A stretch of DNA of 64,000 nt from Neoscytalidium dimidiatum (taxonomy: Eukaryota; Ascomycota; Dothideomycetes; Botryosphaeriales; Botryosphaeriaceae). The notes under the pieces are model-generated. The model was not told the origin of the DNA, did not search any database, and saw nothing but the letters and a program-made list of their open reading frames with translations. Position 1 is the first letter of the stretch. The number at the start of each line of letters is the position of its first letter. Positions 12,258-23,872 of this stretch are shown one piece after another. The position numbers and the translations under genes are program-made. The stretch lies in NCBI GenBank assembly GCA_037367355.1, contig CM074705.1, positions 806,001-870,000 of the forward strand. The letters are read 5' to 3'.

Positions 12258-12948
12258 TCAGGCTCGTGGTCCGGGGCTTGGGCGGGCGCGGTGGTGTTGG
12301 GGTCCTGGGTCGTTATCGGAATGCCGCTGGAGCTGTCTCTGCGGAGAAGCAGCACCGACGCGTCACAGGGGCAAGGACCGTAGGATGCGCAGTTCGTGAA
12401 AGAGCGCGGAAGGGCGCCCCGTGGGATGCAGCGCTCAATGGTCGCCTGGGCGCGGCGCTCGCCGGGTTTGGACGAGGCGCACCCTCGGTCTCAGGGGTGC
12501 ACCCAAGCTGGAGCTCGACGCGCCTGGCGCCGGCAGCCGTAGCCCTGCACCGTCTGCGATGAACCCTGTCAGCTGTGGCTTGCCCCGTGGCGCGCGGGGC
12601 CCAGATTCGCGCCCGCGAAACAAACGCCGCCCGCACGCCCGCCGCTGCAGGTGTGCCTGCTTGCTTGCTTCACCTGCATGTATTGGCACGTACCGTACGT
12701 ACCCGCTTCCGCTAGTGTAGCGCCGCGCTCAAGACTCTGTCAACCACCTCTCTGACGCCTGTCAACCGCCCCGCCGCCGTTGCTGCGCGATCCGCTCGAG
12801 GTACCGCTCCCCATGCCAAAATTAGCCACTCAACTCTATTCAGTGAGGTGACGCCAATAATTTCCGCCGTCTTGTCACGAGCGCCCAACTCGCTTCCGTT
12901 CGACCACGTTACCACACCCTCTCCGGTCTTCCGCCGTCCAGCTCTATT
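12258..12948. other. divergent promoter region MSC2 / ALG1
   Basis: About 0.7 kb between two divergent start codons. It is GC-rich to about 12720 and then more mixed. No TATA box or gene is clear. Confidence 0.5.
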
Positions 12949-14572
12949 ATGGTCTTGATTTGGATTCTTCTTGGCGCTGTTGCCTTTTTGGGCATCGGCG
13001 TCGTGCTGCTCAAACCATCCCGGTATTCCTCAGCCTCTTCCAATGTCGCCGGGTCCACTGTGCACGTCGTCGTCCTGGGAGACATTGGCCGGAGCCCGCG
13101 AATGCAGTATCATGCTATCAGTTTGGCGAAGAAAGGACACCATGTCAATATCATAGGGTACAAAGGTTCACGGGCTCTGACTTCTTGAAATTAATCTTGC
13201 TGCTGAACCTGCTGCAGAATCCGAATTGCACCCATTTCTCGAATCCAATGCTAGGGTCAATGTTGTTGCTATTCCGCCGTGGCCGAGACGCTTCCAGACC
13301 GATAGCAAGCTGCTGTTTCTAGGCATGGCTCCTCTGAAAGTCTTATGGCAGACTTGGGGCCTATTTTCTGCTCTCGCGTATCGCACAGCGCCAGCGAAGT
13401 TTACATTGGTGCAAGTATGTGTTCGACTTTACTTGCCTTTCTTCTTCTGCTGCTGCTGTTGTTGTATAAATGTTTTTCTGTCTACCTTCCGTGTTCAAAA
13501 TCAACTTTGCTCAACAGCCTGTGGTTATCTCCCCCCCCCCTTCCCCCAAGTTTGAACAATCTTTCCATGACACTGGAGAAGATCCCGAGGCGAGGGGCAT
13601 TAGTCGCGAACATCTTTCGTAAGAAATATTCTGACCAAAATGATACAGAACCCACCGTCGATACCAACCCTACTCGTGGCCCATATCGTCTGCACATTGC
13701 GAAATACATCTCTGTGCATCGATTGGCACAATTTTGGACATTCCATCCTTGCCTTGAAGCTCGGCTCAAAGCATCCACTGGTCCAAATCTCTGAGAAGTA
13801 TGAGTATGCTGTTTCTCGAAGTGCGCCCATCAACTTCACCGTCACAGAGGCTATGGCCCGTATCCTGCGGGAAAGACATGGCAGACAACACGTTGTTCCT
13901 TTGTATGATCGGCCACCAGCACATTTCCAACCTTGCCGTTCGGTAGAAGCTCGCCAATCTGGATTCCGGGATTTGTCGCGGCGCTTGGGCTGGCCTGAGG
14001 AAAAGGGGCCATCCAGAATTCTTGTCAGCTCAACCTCTTGGACCGCCGATGAGGATTTCTCCATCCTACTCGATGCTTTGGCTGGATACTCTAAAATTGC
14101 AGTGGCGAGGAATCTACCGACGGTCCTTGCCGTGATTACGGGTAAGGGTCCGCAGAAGGACTGTTACCTATCACGGATTGCTGCAATGGAGTCCGAGAAA
14201 ATGCTTGAGTGTGTGCGCATTCGCACAGCCTGGCTCGCCATGGAGGATTATGCCTCGTTGCTCAGCTACGCAGATCTAGGTGTCTCCCTACATATGTCGT
14301 CGTCGGGCGTGGATCTTCCTATGAAGGTTGTCGACATGTTCGGTGCTGGCTTGCCGGTCGTGGGCTGGAGCCGGTTCGAGGCATGGCCTGAGCTTGTCAA
14401 GGAAGGTATCAACGGCAGGGGCTTCGGTAGCTCTGAAGAGCTAAGGGGGTTGCTGTTGGAGCTATTCACAAGGGACGAAGAATTAGCGAGGTTGAAAGAA
14501 GGGGCATTACAGGAATGCGCAAAAAGATGGGACGACGAGTGGGATGAGAAGGCGGGAAGAATATTTGGCTGA
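12949..14572 (+). CDS. ALG1: ALG1 chitobiosyldiphosphodolichol beta-mannosyltransferase
   Basis: Three exons, 12949-13165, 13218-13414 and 13649-14572, giving 445 residues, close to the length of known Alg1 proteins. It adds the first mannose, from GDP-mannose, to dolichyl-PP-chitobiose on the cytosolic face of the ER. The N-terminus is a membrane anchor (about 3-22) followed by [17 protein letters not shown], the characteristic Alg1 opening. Later come [11 protein letters not shown], the [12 protein letters not shown] region, and [21 protein letters not shown], the nucleotide-sugar-binding half of this GT-B fold (family GT33). The first intron uses the donor GTTCAC, less common than GTAAGT, but it joins NIIGYK to ESELHPFLE in frame as expected. 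The second intron (234 nt) holds a C-rich run. The start follows a divergent promoter shared with the zinc transporter. Confidence 0.9.
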
Positions 14573-16103
14573 CCTGAGGGAGCCGAAACCTGGTGTTCCA
14601 CTCGTCTCACCAGTTATGACGTGCATGCTTGACATGCGGGTCTATGGGAGTCATATCGGTAGATCTACCGTGTAAGTACATACATGAGGGTCTTTTGCTT
14701 TGTACAGAGCTTACTTATGTCGTTTGAACACTTATCCTGTGTCGCTAAGCCATCACAGAGCCCTAGAGTGTGAAATGCGCTTGTAGACTCTCGTAGCTCT
14801 CACTGACCAGACCCACATTGTCTCATCTGATCATTCATCCTGGTTCGTATTGTACAAATGGGCCATCAGAACGTTCGACTCGGGTTCTAGCGCACGTTCA
14901 AGCCTTCACTAAAGCTTCGCGTAATTTCGATTCCAGTATGAGATCGGAGACTATCCAGCTTTATGGGAATAGCCTTTCATCAATTTCCTGGAGTAGACGA
15001 GAACTCAACAGACTGTCCATTAGCAGATTCTTCTAAGCTCGTAACCACCCAAAGGCTAAGTCTCTCTTTTCATGATCTGGTGAGCATTTTCAGCGAAGCA
15101 AATCGTCAAAAACGCCGAGAATCCCGCCAGCATCCCCGTCCCCTCCGCGTTCGCCATCTGAGAGCAAGAGCACACGACTCTATGGTAGTCCAAAAACTTC
15201 CGTCGGCACGGTTCTCCTGATTGCCGGCGGACCATTGGGAAAGGGATCAGCGAGCTGGGGCGGCTACAACTGGTGGAAGATGGTCGGCAACCGTCCCCCA
15301 AGTGCAGAGCGCCAAGATGCCAAGTCAAACAACATCCCCGCAAACTTACTACTTGGAGACCAGGAACGGAGATAGAGCATTTCATGCGAGAGAAAAATGA
15401 TTAGAGGAACAAATGATTTGCCGAGCAGTTGGGTCATTGGCAGGATATGTCCATACGTTTTGAGGTATGCTTCATGTTACCGACTTCCCGATAATGATGG
15501 TAACTACGATTACATAGCAGCAGGCGCGCACAATTTGTCTTGCGGAGGTGATATCTTTCAATCTGTCTTTTCCTCTCAAAACAGCCTACAAGCTAAGAAG
15601 ACGGCCATATCACAAAGGAGCGGCGGGAAAACGAACAATGGCTATATGTAGTGCTGGCAGAAGCGTCAGTACTAGTGATACTAGACGGGCGTCCCAACAA
15701 TTAACCTTTACGTATGCTGTTTGCCTGGCGCTGACTGGGTCCAGACTTCTACAAATCAACCGTTGGACTACAAAACGACGTAGATTTAGTAAACAGTCCG
15801 AAAACTCGTATCCTGTCAACCAACATCAAAACGCTTAGCCTTGCGCACGGCCCTAAACGTTCCAGCCAACTCTGTTGTCTCCACCAAACACATTGCAGGG
15901 CACACCGGCTGGTTTTGTAGGGCTGGGCAGGGGTGAGTGAAAGCTATGAAAGGACTCCTCTGATGGCGACATGGCTCATAAGCGAGGGAGCTATATATTC
16001 CAGGCATTTCCCTATAGCTGGCCGATCTTCGTAGCTGCTACCAACAGACAAGGTTGTTCATTAAGTCTTTTTTCAAGCTTAAAGAACCAGTGACTCAGCG
16101 ATC
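14573..16103. other. intergenic between ALG1 and pectate lyase genes
   Basis: About 1.5 kb of mixed composition. Several open frames of 60-110 codons occur on both strands, but none has a recognisable domain or plausible splice context. The last 110 bases are the promoter of the pectate lyase gene. Confidence 0.5.
15992..15997 (+). promoter_or_regulatory. candidate TATA box of the pectate lyase gene
   Basis: TATATA lies 107 bases before the pectate lyase start codon. Position and sequence fit a TATA element of an inducible secreted-enzyme gene; the role is inferred. Confidence 0.45.
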
Positions 16104-17422
16104 ATGTCTACCACGCGTTCCTACACGACCATCGCTGTCTTGACACTTCTGCTTGGCAGCGCCCAGGCCGCTGATATCTACGTTTCCCCAACTGGCACAG
16201 GAACTGGCTCCATCACAGCACCCTTTGGCTCCATTCAGTCCGCGGTCAATGTTGCAAAGGCTGGCGATACCATTCACCTTCGTGCTGGTACCTACAAGCC
16301 GACCACCAACATCCAGATCACCAAGAGCGGCACCGCCACAGCCCCTATCACCCTTCGCTCCTATCAGAATGAGGCAGTCATAATTGATGGCGAGCAACTT
16401 CCCGGGTAGGTTTCCGGATACAGTCGTGGAATTCAAATAAGCACGCTAAATTACGCTCTGTACTAGTACCCCTTACGGACTGGATGAATCCTTGCCCAAC
16501 GCCGAGAGGGGTATCCTCCACATTGAGAAGGGCAACTACTGGAAATTCTATAACTTGGAGTTCGTCTTTCCAGAGCAACGTTGATTTTGAGAACACGTTC
16601 TGACCATTTTCCAGGTTGATCAACGGTCCGTACGGCGTGTACTCCCGTGACTCGTCCCACAACTACTATGAGAAGCTTTCGACGCACGACAATTACGAGA
16701 CCGGCTTCCAACTCCAGGGATCGGCTTCGAACAACACGGTCATCTACCTCGACTCGTACCGAAACCGGGATCCGCGTAAGAATGGCGAATCCGCGGACGG
16801 CTTCGCCTGCAAAGAGGGCTCCGGCACAGGCAACTCGCTCCGGAACTCTCGCCTGTGGGACAACGTCGATGATGGCCTCGATCTCTGGCTCTTCGAGTCT
16901 CCCGTTACAATCGAGGAAGTCTACTCGTGGGGCAACGGCTACAACCGCTGGGGTTTCTCCGACTTCCAGGGTGATGGGAACGGCTTCAAGCTCGGCGGCG
17001 GTGGCTCTGACGTCGACATCCAGCCTGCGGGCCACATTGTGCGCAATTCGATCGCCTTCTCGAACCTGAAGAAGGGCTTCATCGACAACGGCAACCCAGG
17101 CGCCATGACCATCGAAAGGAACACTGCGTGGAACAACGGCGATACCGGCTTCAATTTCAGGAGCTCGCCCAGCACGCTGAAGTCGAACATTGCAGCGTTG
17201 AACGGCGGCAGCGCTGGCCAGGCGAGCTTGACCGCCAGTGGCATCAAGGCCAGTGGTAACTCGTGGGATATTGGCGGTACTTGGGCAAACAGCACGTTCA
17301 AGAGCGTGGACCTGTCGACGCTTAAGGGCGCAAGAGAGTCGAACGGCAGAGTCAAGGCGAGCACCTTCTTGCTGCCGAATTCTGGTGATGCCATTGGTGC
17401 CACGACGCAAGCCGATGTTTGA
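16104..17422 (+). CDS. secreted PL9-like pectate lyase (parallel beta-helix)
   Basis: Three exons, 16104-16405, 16467-16559 and 16615-17422, giving 400 residues. The N-terminus is a signal peptide ending at about residue 22 (SAQA). The mature start DIYVSPTGTGTGS is followed by the phrases SIQSAVNVAKAGDTIHLRAGTY and PITLRSY, typical of DUF1565/PL9 proteins. Repeated short strands with Asn turns (NNTV, DNVDDGLDLW, ERNTAWNNGDTGF, KSNIA) fit a right-handed beta-helix. Family knowledge: PL9 enzymes cleave polygalacturonate by calcium-dependent elimination, with Lys as base; which Lys that is here cannot be fixed by eye. A single-domain enzyme without a binding module. The second intron has the uncommon donor GTTCGT. 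The minus-strand frame across it is a shadow of codon bias. Activity on pectin is inferred from the family. Confidence 0.85.
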
Positions 17423-17901
17423 GCGGCTCATTGACAACACCACTAACTCTTTCTATGTAAATATTTGACTTCGGAGCTTTGAATATGAGCTTTGTAAATA
17501 GGAAACTTGCCAATGCCTTGAAGCAAGACCGATATTCCTTCTCCAAACGCCGTGTTGAGTTTTAGATCGACCGCTGCGAAAGTTTCTCCCTCCATCTCAT
17601 ATGCCTTTAGTAAAATCCGACCCATCGCCAGACTTTTAGCGGAGGAATATTTCATAGGTAGTGGGTCGCTTGAGAAAGCGCGTTATGTCAACTGGTTGTG
17701 AACAGCGATAAGTAGCCTGAGGGGTTGAAGGTGTTGCGCGTGTGCCAAATAGCTCACAGGACCCGGCAGCCAATTAACTAGCAGATACGTCATAAGCGAG
17801 GCGGTGCAGGCAGCTGGAGCTGAATCGCGCGAGCTTCGAAATTGATATCTCCCCCTCCATAAACCCCGCCTCTTACCTGACCCGCCGCGGAGGCTTTAGA
17901 A
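17423..17901. other. intergenic between pectate lyase and UsgS-like genes
   Basis: 3' flank of the pectate lyase gene and promoter of the next plus-strand gene. No gene is supported. Confidence 0.5.
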
Positions 17902-19231
17902 ATGTCCAACTTCGAGCCCAATGCCATCATCAGAGGCGCCCAGTTGACTCTGGTCGGCGGTCAGTGTGCCCACCTCGCATTCTTACGTTCGCGCAACGGC
18001 TAACACGGAATCTTGGTATTCAGCAAATCGTGCCCTCCAGAACCCAGCGCTATTTACTTCAGACCATTACCGCCAAGCTGCCCTCGCCGTACTCGCTGGC
18101 ATCGTTATCCGCTTAATTATCGCAATCCCCGTACGCCTTTCCGCCACGTCTTCCGCGACACCCGGCTGACCGTTGCTGCCTACAGACATTCGGAGTGAGG
18201 TTGATCGTGTGGTTCATCTCACTGTTTGTGGATGCGGAGGGATCAACATGGGACACGGATATCGTCGAGGGTCTCGAGTTCATCGAGAACTCGGTTTTGC
18301 AGGTTCCCTTCTTCCTCATGTCGTTGATGCGCTACATTACACCGACGTTAGATGACATGTGAGTCTTGCGTTACGGCCATTTCGGTCACTCAGAAACTAA
18401 ATCCGAGTTTTCACAGGTTCATGAACTCTCTCCAATGGGTCGATCAAACGTACATCCAAAAGCACAAGACCGACGACCCCCGCAACCTTCGCGCCATGTA
18501 TTACCCCACCATGAGCATGTACCCCAAACGCGGTGATACGAGCGAGAAGAAGAAGCCCATGGAAGCCATACTTGCGTTTCTCACTAGGTATGGCAAAAGA
18601 GCTGGAATCTCGTTGGCCGTATACTTCGCCTCTGGACTCCCGTACGTGGGCCGCTTCGTCCTCCCGGCTGCTAGTTTCTATACCTTCAAGAAATCCGTTG
18701 GGTTGGAGCCCGCTCTCATCATTTTCGGGAGTTCCATACTCCTGCCGAAACGATATCTCGTGCATTTCCTCCAATCATACTTCTCGTCGAGGAGCTTGAT
18801 GAGAGAACTGGTAGGGATACTTCAATATTCTCTACAATGATCGCCTGCTAATACAAGAACAGCTCGAGCCGTACTTCGCCCGAATTAAATATACAAGTGA
18901 GCAAAAGAAAGCTTGGTTCAAGGATCGCGAAGGTGTGCTGTTCGGTTTTGGTGTTGGCTTCTTCGTCTTCCTCAAGATTCCTCTGCTCGGTGTCTTGATC
19001 TACGGCGTAGCCGAAGCATCGACGGCATATCTGATTACGAAAATTACGGACCCGCCGCCAGCGCCCGCGGAGGCCGAGGCCACCCATTTCGTCGAAAGCC
19101 AGATCCAATGGAAGAACAAGCACGAGTTTTTGGCACTGCCGTTGGCCAACCTTGACGCGCACAATGTGCAGACTGAGGCATCAAAGCAGGAGTCCATCAA
19201 CCCGGAGACTCCCAGCAAAAAGTTTTCGTAA
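17902..19231 (+). CDS. UsgS/EI24-like fungal transmembrane protein
   Basis: Five exons, 17902-17959, 18024-18130, 18186-18358, 18417-18810 and 18863-19231, giving 366 residues. The opening FEPNAIIRGAQLTLVGANRALQNP and the phrases LFTSDHYRQAA and LMRYITPTLDDMFMNSLQWVD match, from memory, fungal proteins annotated as transmembrane protein UsgS and the EI24/Rrt8-like group. Hydrophobic segments lie near 38-55, 58-75, about 92-110, 195-235 and 263-300; the C-terminal tail (about 310-366) is polar. In yeast, Rrt8/Lds-type proteins associate with lipid droplets and spore-wall formation, but that transfer is weak and the molecular function is unknown. Every splice join keeps frame and restores a continuous hydrophobic pattern. 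The first coding exon is only 58 nt. Confidence 0.8.
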
Positions 19232-19766
19232 AGAAGTGTGTCGGACACGTGCGCACGTGCTGGTCGGCTGGAGGGAATGAGATACCGATGGTTGCCGAAG
19301 TAAGCATGCAAGCGGCCTGTCAAAATCTGTAAAGGGCGTTACACGATGCGGAGCACATAGCACGGCCGGGCTGCTTCCGCTTGGGCCGTGGCTTTCCAGG
19401 CTCGCGGTGGAGCTTGGGCGCCATGACGCGCACTGGTTGAGCTACCCCACCTCAGAGCTCCCTTGACTAACAACACTGAGCTTTATCTCCGCCTTATCGT
19501 CCGCCCGCCGCTGCCAATCGCCTGAAAGAGCTTGGGTCTGAATGCTTCCGTTTGTCCATTGGTATGATCTGGCCATGGTAGTCCGCTGCTCAATGCCACT
19601 CTAGCCATCGGATAGGCTAATTTTCCCCTCTGCCTCCGACCGACCCCGCAGATAAAACATAATTAAATCATCACTGTCCTTCTCTGCCGCATCTCTGCTC
19701 TCCACTGTGATTCCTGACATTTTTGCGGAGAGACTACACTTCCACCGCTCGAAATACACGCTCACA
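19232..19766. other. promoter region of the formamidase gene
   Basis: 3' flank of the UsgS-like gene and promoter of the formamidase gene. It holds the GATA-type sites described separately. No gene is supported. Confidence 0.5.
19483..19655. promoter_or_regulatory. candidate AreA-type GATA sites upstream of formamidase
   Basis: Three matches to HGATAR within 285 bases of the start codon: TTATCT at 19483-19488 and TTATCG at 19494-19499 (read on the minus strand as AGATAA and CGATAA), and AGATAA at 19650-19655 on the plus strand. Amide-using genes in Aspergillus are controlled by the GATA factor AreA (established knowledge). A role here is inferred from placement only; such short sites also occur by chance. 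Confidence 0.45.
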
Positions 19767-21305
19767 ATGGCAAGACACGTTCGTTATGCGGCAAAGGTCG
19801 ACTTGAATAAAGACGCTGCAGAGCAGCCTCAGCTTCATGTAAGAAATTGGCAGCTCCAACCATCGAGCAATTCCTGACGCGGAACAGAACCGGTGGCACC
19901 CCGACAGTTCGTAGCAACCACTCAATTTCCCCTATTGAAACTCATTCGTTCACAGTCCCGTTCGCTGGCACGATTAAGAATGGCGAGGTCGTCAAGATCG
20001 AATGCGTGGACTGGACTGGCGGCCAGATCAAGAACAACGATAGTGCAGATGACATGAAGAACGTCGACCTAACCAAGATCCACTATCTTACCGGACCATT
20101 CGAGATCGAATCTGCGGAGCCGGGAGATGTTCTCCTCGTTGAGATCCAGGATGTGCAGCCGCTGGAGGAACAACCTTGGGGTTTCACAGGTGTATTCGAC
20201 AAGGACAACGGCGGCGGGTTCCTCGACGATATTTATCCCAAAGCGTGAGAGTTTCTTTTTCGCTCCCTCATCAACGGTTCGGGGAGCGCGGTACGCTGAC
20301 AGGGTGTGACTCCACGTTCACAGTGCCAAAGCCATCTGGGATTTCGAAGGTATCTTCTGCTCCTCGCGCCACATCCCGGGTGTCCGCTTCGCCGGCCTCA
20401 TCCACCCGGGCATCCTCGGCTGCGCCCCATCCGCTGAAGTTCTGGCCGAGTGGAACCGGCGCGAGGGGGAACTTATCCAGGCTATGGACGGTTGCGGCCG
20501 CATCGTCGCCCAGCCGCCCCAGCCGACCAACGTGCATGCTGGTTCTGCGGACGCGGCACTGAAGGAGAAGGTTGGCAAGGAGGGTGCGCGCACTATTCCT
20601 GGCCGCCCCGAGCACGGTGGTAATTGCGATATCAAGAATTTGTCCAGGGGGAGCAAAGTATACCTGCCTGTGCACGTGAAGGGTGCAAAGTTTAGCGTGG
20701 GCGACTTGCATTTCTCGCGTGAGTCTTCCTCTTCATGCTCGCGGCTACCACCAAAAAGGAACTGACAAGGGACATGGTTGCAGAGGGCGACGGTGAGATC
20801 TCTTTCTGCGGCGCAATCGAGATGCCCGGCGTCATCACAATCAAGTTTACCGTCATGAAGGGCGGCGTGGCCCAGCTCGGCATGAAGTCGCCCATCTACC
20901 AGCCCGGACCCGTGGAGCCGCAGTTCGGCCCTGGCCGCTACATCTACTTTGAGGGCTTCAGCGTCGACCAGCACGGCAAGCAGCACTACATGGACGCCAC
21001 CGTGGCGTATCGCCAGACGGCCCTGCGCTGCATCGAGTACCTGCGTCGGTACGGGTACAGCGATTACCAAATTTACTTGCTGTTGAGCTGCGCACCTGTT
21101 CAAGGGCACGTCGCTGGTATTGTTGACGTGGGTATTCCCTTGCGAAGAAGATTAGAGGTCTATCTAACCGACTTACGTGGCGCAGATTCCGAATGCTTGC
21201 ACAACGATGGGTTTGCCGATGGATATCTTTGACTTCGATATCTCGCCGGACAAGCCTGCAAAGAAGAGGGAATTGGGAACCTGCGCTTTTGCTAGTGACC
21301 ATTAG
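19767..21305 (+). CDS. formamidase (acetamidase/formamidase family)
   Basis: Six exons, 19767-19838, 19888-19906, 19956-20244, 20324-20718, 20784-21127 and 21186-21305, giving 412 residues, the usual length of FmdA/FmdS enzymes. It hydrolyses formamide (and perhaps short amides) to ammonia and formate in the cytosol. Family phrases are NRWHPDIP, IECVDWTGGQIKNNDSADD, IHYLTGPFEIE, PWGFTGVF, RHIPGVRFAGLIHPG, RPEHGGNCDIKNL, GDLHFSQGDGEISFCGAIEMPG and GIVDIPNACTTMGLPMDIF. Exon 2 is only 19 nt, yet it encodes the conserved RWHPD, so it is probably real; its flanking intron uses the uncommon donor GTTCGT. The C-terminal ISPDK and short tail are typical of fungal members. GATA sites upstream suggest nitrogen control. 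The long minus-strand frame across exons 4-5 is a shadow. Confidence 0.9.
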
Positions 21306-23055
21306 GTGGTTGGCTGATGGGAGACTTCAGACCATTGTCTTTTTGTAAAGTGGGCTCCTTTGGGGTAGGGAATATGCTGGGTGGCTATGTTTGAGCGTTT
21401 CCGAATATCTGTCTGATATTCTGTCATACAACGAAATTGAGAAGCTTGAAATTAAGTTAAGTGGTCAAAGAGCCTTAGAATCACACCATGCATTACCTCC
21501 AAATCAATTCGTTGTGTTTGAGGCTCAGCTTTTTTTTTTTTTTTTTTTTGAGATGAGGCGGGAAGAGGGTTCTTTCTATTTTCAGTTTCACATATTGAAA
21601 CCACTTGTCCGGACACACAAGCGACATGCAAAGTAGCGCCAATCAAAAAGCTTCCGACTGTTTCATGCTTCCACAGGTGCTTTTCAGTTACTTGCTTCTG
21701 CTGTAGTATCATAGTGAGGTATTCAAGCTCAGGCTGACACTATTGCTGTTTATTGTCGTCGGAGAAAATTCTGCCAAAAGGATGATCACTAAATCAAGTT
21801 AAGCTGACAGCGGTCAGAGACAGGCAGGAAAGCTTGCCGAAATCATGCCCGAAACCTCACCCAAGCAGCAGGTTGCTATGATATCTCTTGCCACGATTTT
21901 TGACCGTGGTTTTGAAAACCCATGATGATGTCCGCTTAAGCTGCCCCAATAAACTAACTTACAAACCATAATTGAGAGCCTCTCACACTGTCACGCGCGG
22001 GCGCCGAGGGCTAGCAGCCGAACATGCCGAACATGCCGATCCGGGAAGTATGGTGCTACAGAGGGATCAGGAACGCGTTGAGAGACCTTATCTATTGTTA
22101 TCTTCCTATGGGAAAATTGAAGGCTATCTGTTGGAAATGGTACATATGGATCCCACTGTATCAAGGCAAAATGGATGGATGGTCAGACTGTGGCGCATAA
22201 GAGATGATGGCTCTAAGATTCTCAACTCTGGATTGAGCATGTCCGCGACAAGCCTATTCTGAAAGTGTGGCTTTGAGTGATTCTAGGAAAATGATTCTGA
22301 AGTATGACAAGGTAAGAAGCTCTGAATACTGCAAGGCTAACTTTGACTACGCTGCTAGAGTTTGACGCAAGAAGGGTGTTAACATGACATTTTTTGACAC
22401 TATTTGGAATCGACCAAAGTCCTTTAGGTTGATACATGTGTGAGCGGCTCTTGTAGGAACTGTCACAATACCGGGCCATATGCGAATTGCGGCAGATATA
22501 AATCTCAAGCGGTCTGGGTACTCATTATTTAGGAAGTTCGCACTCAGAAATGAGGCCTTGAATCATCATGAGCCCTTGCGCTTGGTCATTATATTGCTTT
22601 GACCAAAGTCGTACGGGGACACTAAATGTAGATCAAGGGTTTGTTCGGCAACCGTGGTACTGCGGGACCATGGAGATCAACAATTCATATATGCGCCAAC
22701 GTTCTCAGCTAGACACGCCCTGAAAATACAAAATTCCGCTCGCTGGTTTATCGGAAAGTATTGGGCCAGCGCAGTCTAAACGTGTTATAGAAGCAATTTG
22801 AGTTGCGTTATGCAACATGGATCCCGGGGAAGCTTAAGGTGATGTCGGTATGCTGGAGAACCTAGAAATTGATGGTTGGACGTTACTACATCAGCCTTCT
22901 TCCGCGACCGTAAACAGTGGAACAGGGACTCCGGCACCGTAGAACTGCCACTGGAAAGCATAAATGTCGCGCACTGCTAGAAGCGTTGAAGAAACTCTCT
23001 CACATATTTATATTGATATGGCTGAACGGTATACCTGCTAGGTAAACAGATTAAG
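21306..23055. other. intergenic, 1.75 kb
   Basis: A gene-poor and visibly more AT-rich stretch. It holds a 20-T run and a short GCCGAACAT duplication near 22017-22040. No frame shows a domain and no terminal repeats or transposase signature were seen. Confidence 0.5.
21530..21549. repeat. 20-base poly-T tract
   Basis: Uninterrupted T run in the flank 3' of the formamidase gene. It could come from a retroposed poly-A tail or from slippage; no matching element body or target-site duplication was recognised. Confidence 0.8.
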
Positions 23056-23872
23056 ATGACGATGGAGAAGTCCTTGCGAACTCTTTCGCCAAGTGTATGT
23101 AACGAATATCCGCCTGCAAAGCGCCCCAAGAGACAACCAAGCGTACCGATACATACCAAGAAAACGAAACCGTTGAGGGGCCGCATAGGACGACCTCGGA
23201 AAAAGCCTGCCAAAATTGTAGCGGAGAAGCTACTTGACAGTCCAAACCCCCGGCAAGAAATACAAGAAATAGCCAATGGAGCCGGGCAGATTTCGCAAGA
23301 TGCCCAGAAAGGTCCGCATGAGAGCGCAAAGGGAGACCAGCGAAATCCTCAACGGACAACAGAGCAAGTGTCGGATACCCCGTTCTCTCCAAGCCGCGTC
23401 CAGATGTCTTATGAGGCTCTTGCGCCGAACGGGCTCGCCGAATTCCTCGAAGGAGATCTCCACGTTGAGCAACTGAACCCTTTCGATAGCTTTGAGGCAG
23501 GCGCTCAAAGGGATCTGGTTAGCAGCAGCCAGGCTTATGGCAGAGCTCATAGGAAGCAGGGCGGCGTTCTTCACTGGTACTGGGACAGGCCATTGCCAGA
23601 TATCGTGACGGGCGAGGTCAATCCGAGACGCGGCCCTGTCATACAGAGGAACGTAAGTAGATCTTTACCCGGATGAGGCAACCTTTGACGTATTGAAGTC
23701 ATTTTAGGGGGAAACGTTCTTCTGGGATGTGAAGAACGCGAGGTGGTGCCCGGTTGAAGAAGATAGAGGCGTGACGGAGCATCCGAGCACAAAGCACTTC
23801 GCTGCAGACTTAGAGATGGAGTATCGGCAGCAAAGGCTCAAGGGCCTGCCTGGGCGGATTCCGGGTGCTTGA
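23056..23872 (+). pseudogene. AT-hook protein with probable C-terminal frameshift
   Basis: Two exons as read, 23056-23652 and 23708-23872, giving 253 residues. Basic residues near the N-terminus form an AT-hook (RGRIGRPRKKPAK, about residues 36-48), which binds the minor groove of AT-rich DNA. Exon 2 gives a tidy coding stretch (GETFFWDVKNARWCP, EMEYRQQRLKGLPGRI) and then stops at 23870. A frame shifted by one base is open from about 23865 to 24041 and reads like real protein (charged helical EESERKRQLVEACADRKK, FARWDTAYKNPAH). This suggests a one-base indel, either a true lesion or an assembly error. It may be functional with a short C-terminus, so the pseudogene label is provisional. Family beyond the AT-hook is not recognised. 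Confidence 0.55.

Noticed and set aside
16463..17443. A 326-codon minus-strand frame over the pectate lyase.
   Set aside because: Reflects codon bias of the real gene; it crosses that gene's introns and has no recognisable motif.
20318..21109. A 263-codon minus-strand frame over the formamidase.
   Set aside because: Shadow of a highly conserved enzyme on the plus strand.
21530..21549. The poly-T tract as the end of a retroposed element.
   Set aside because: No element body, Pol III boxes or target-site duplication recognised nearby.
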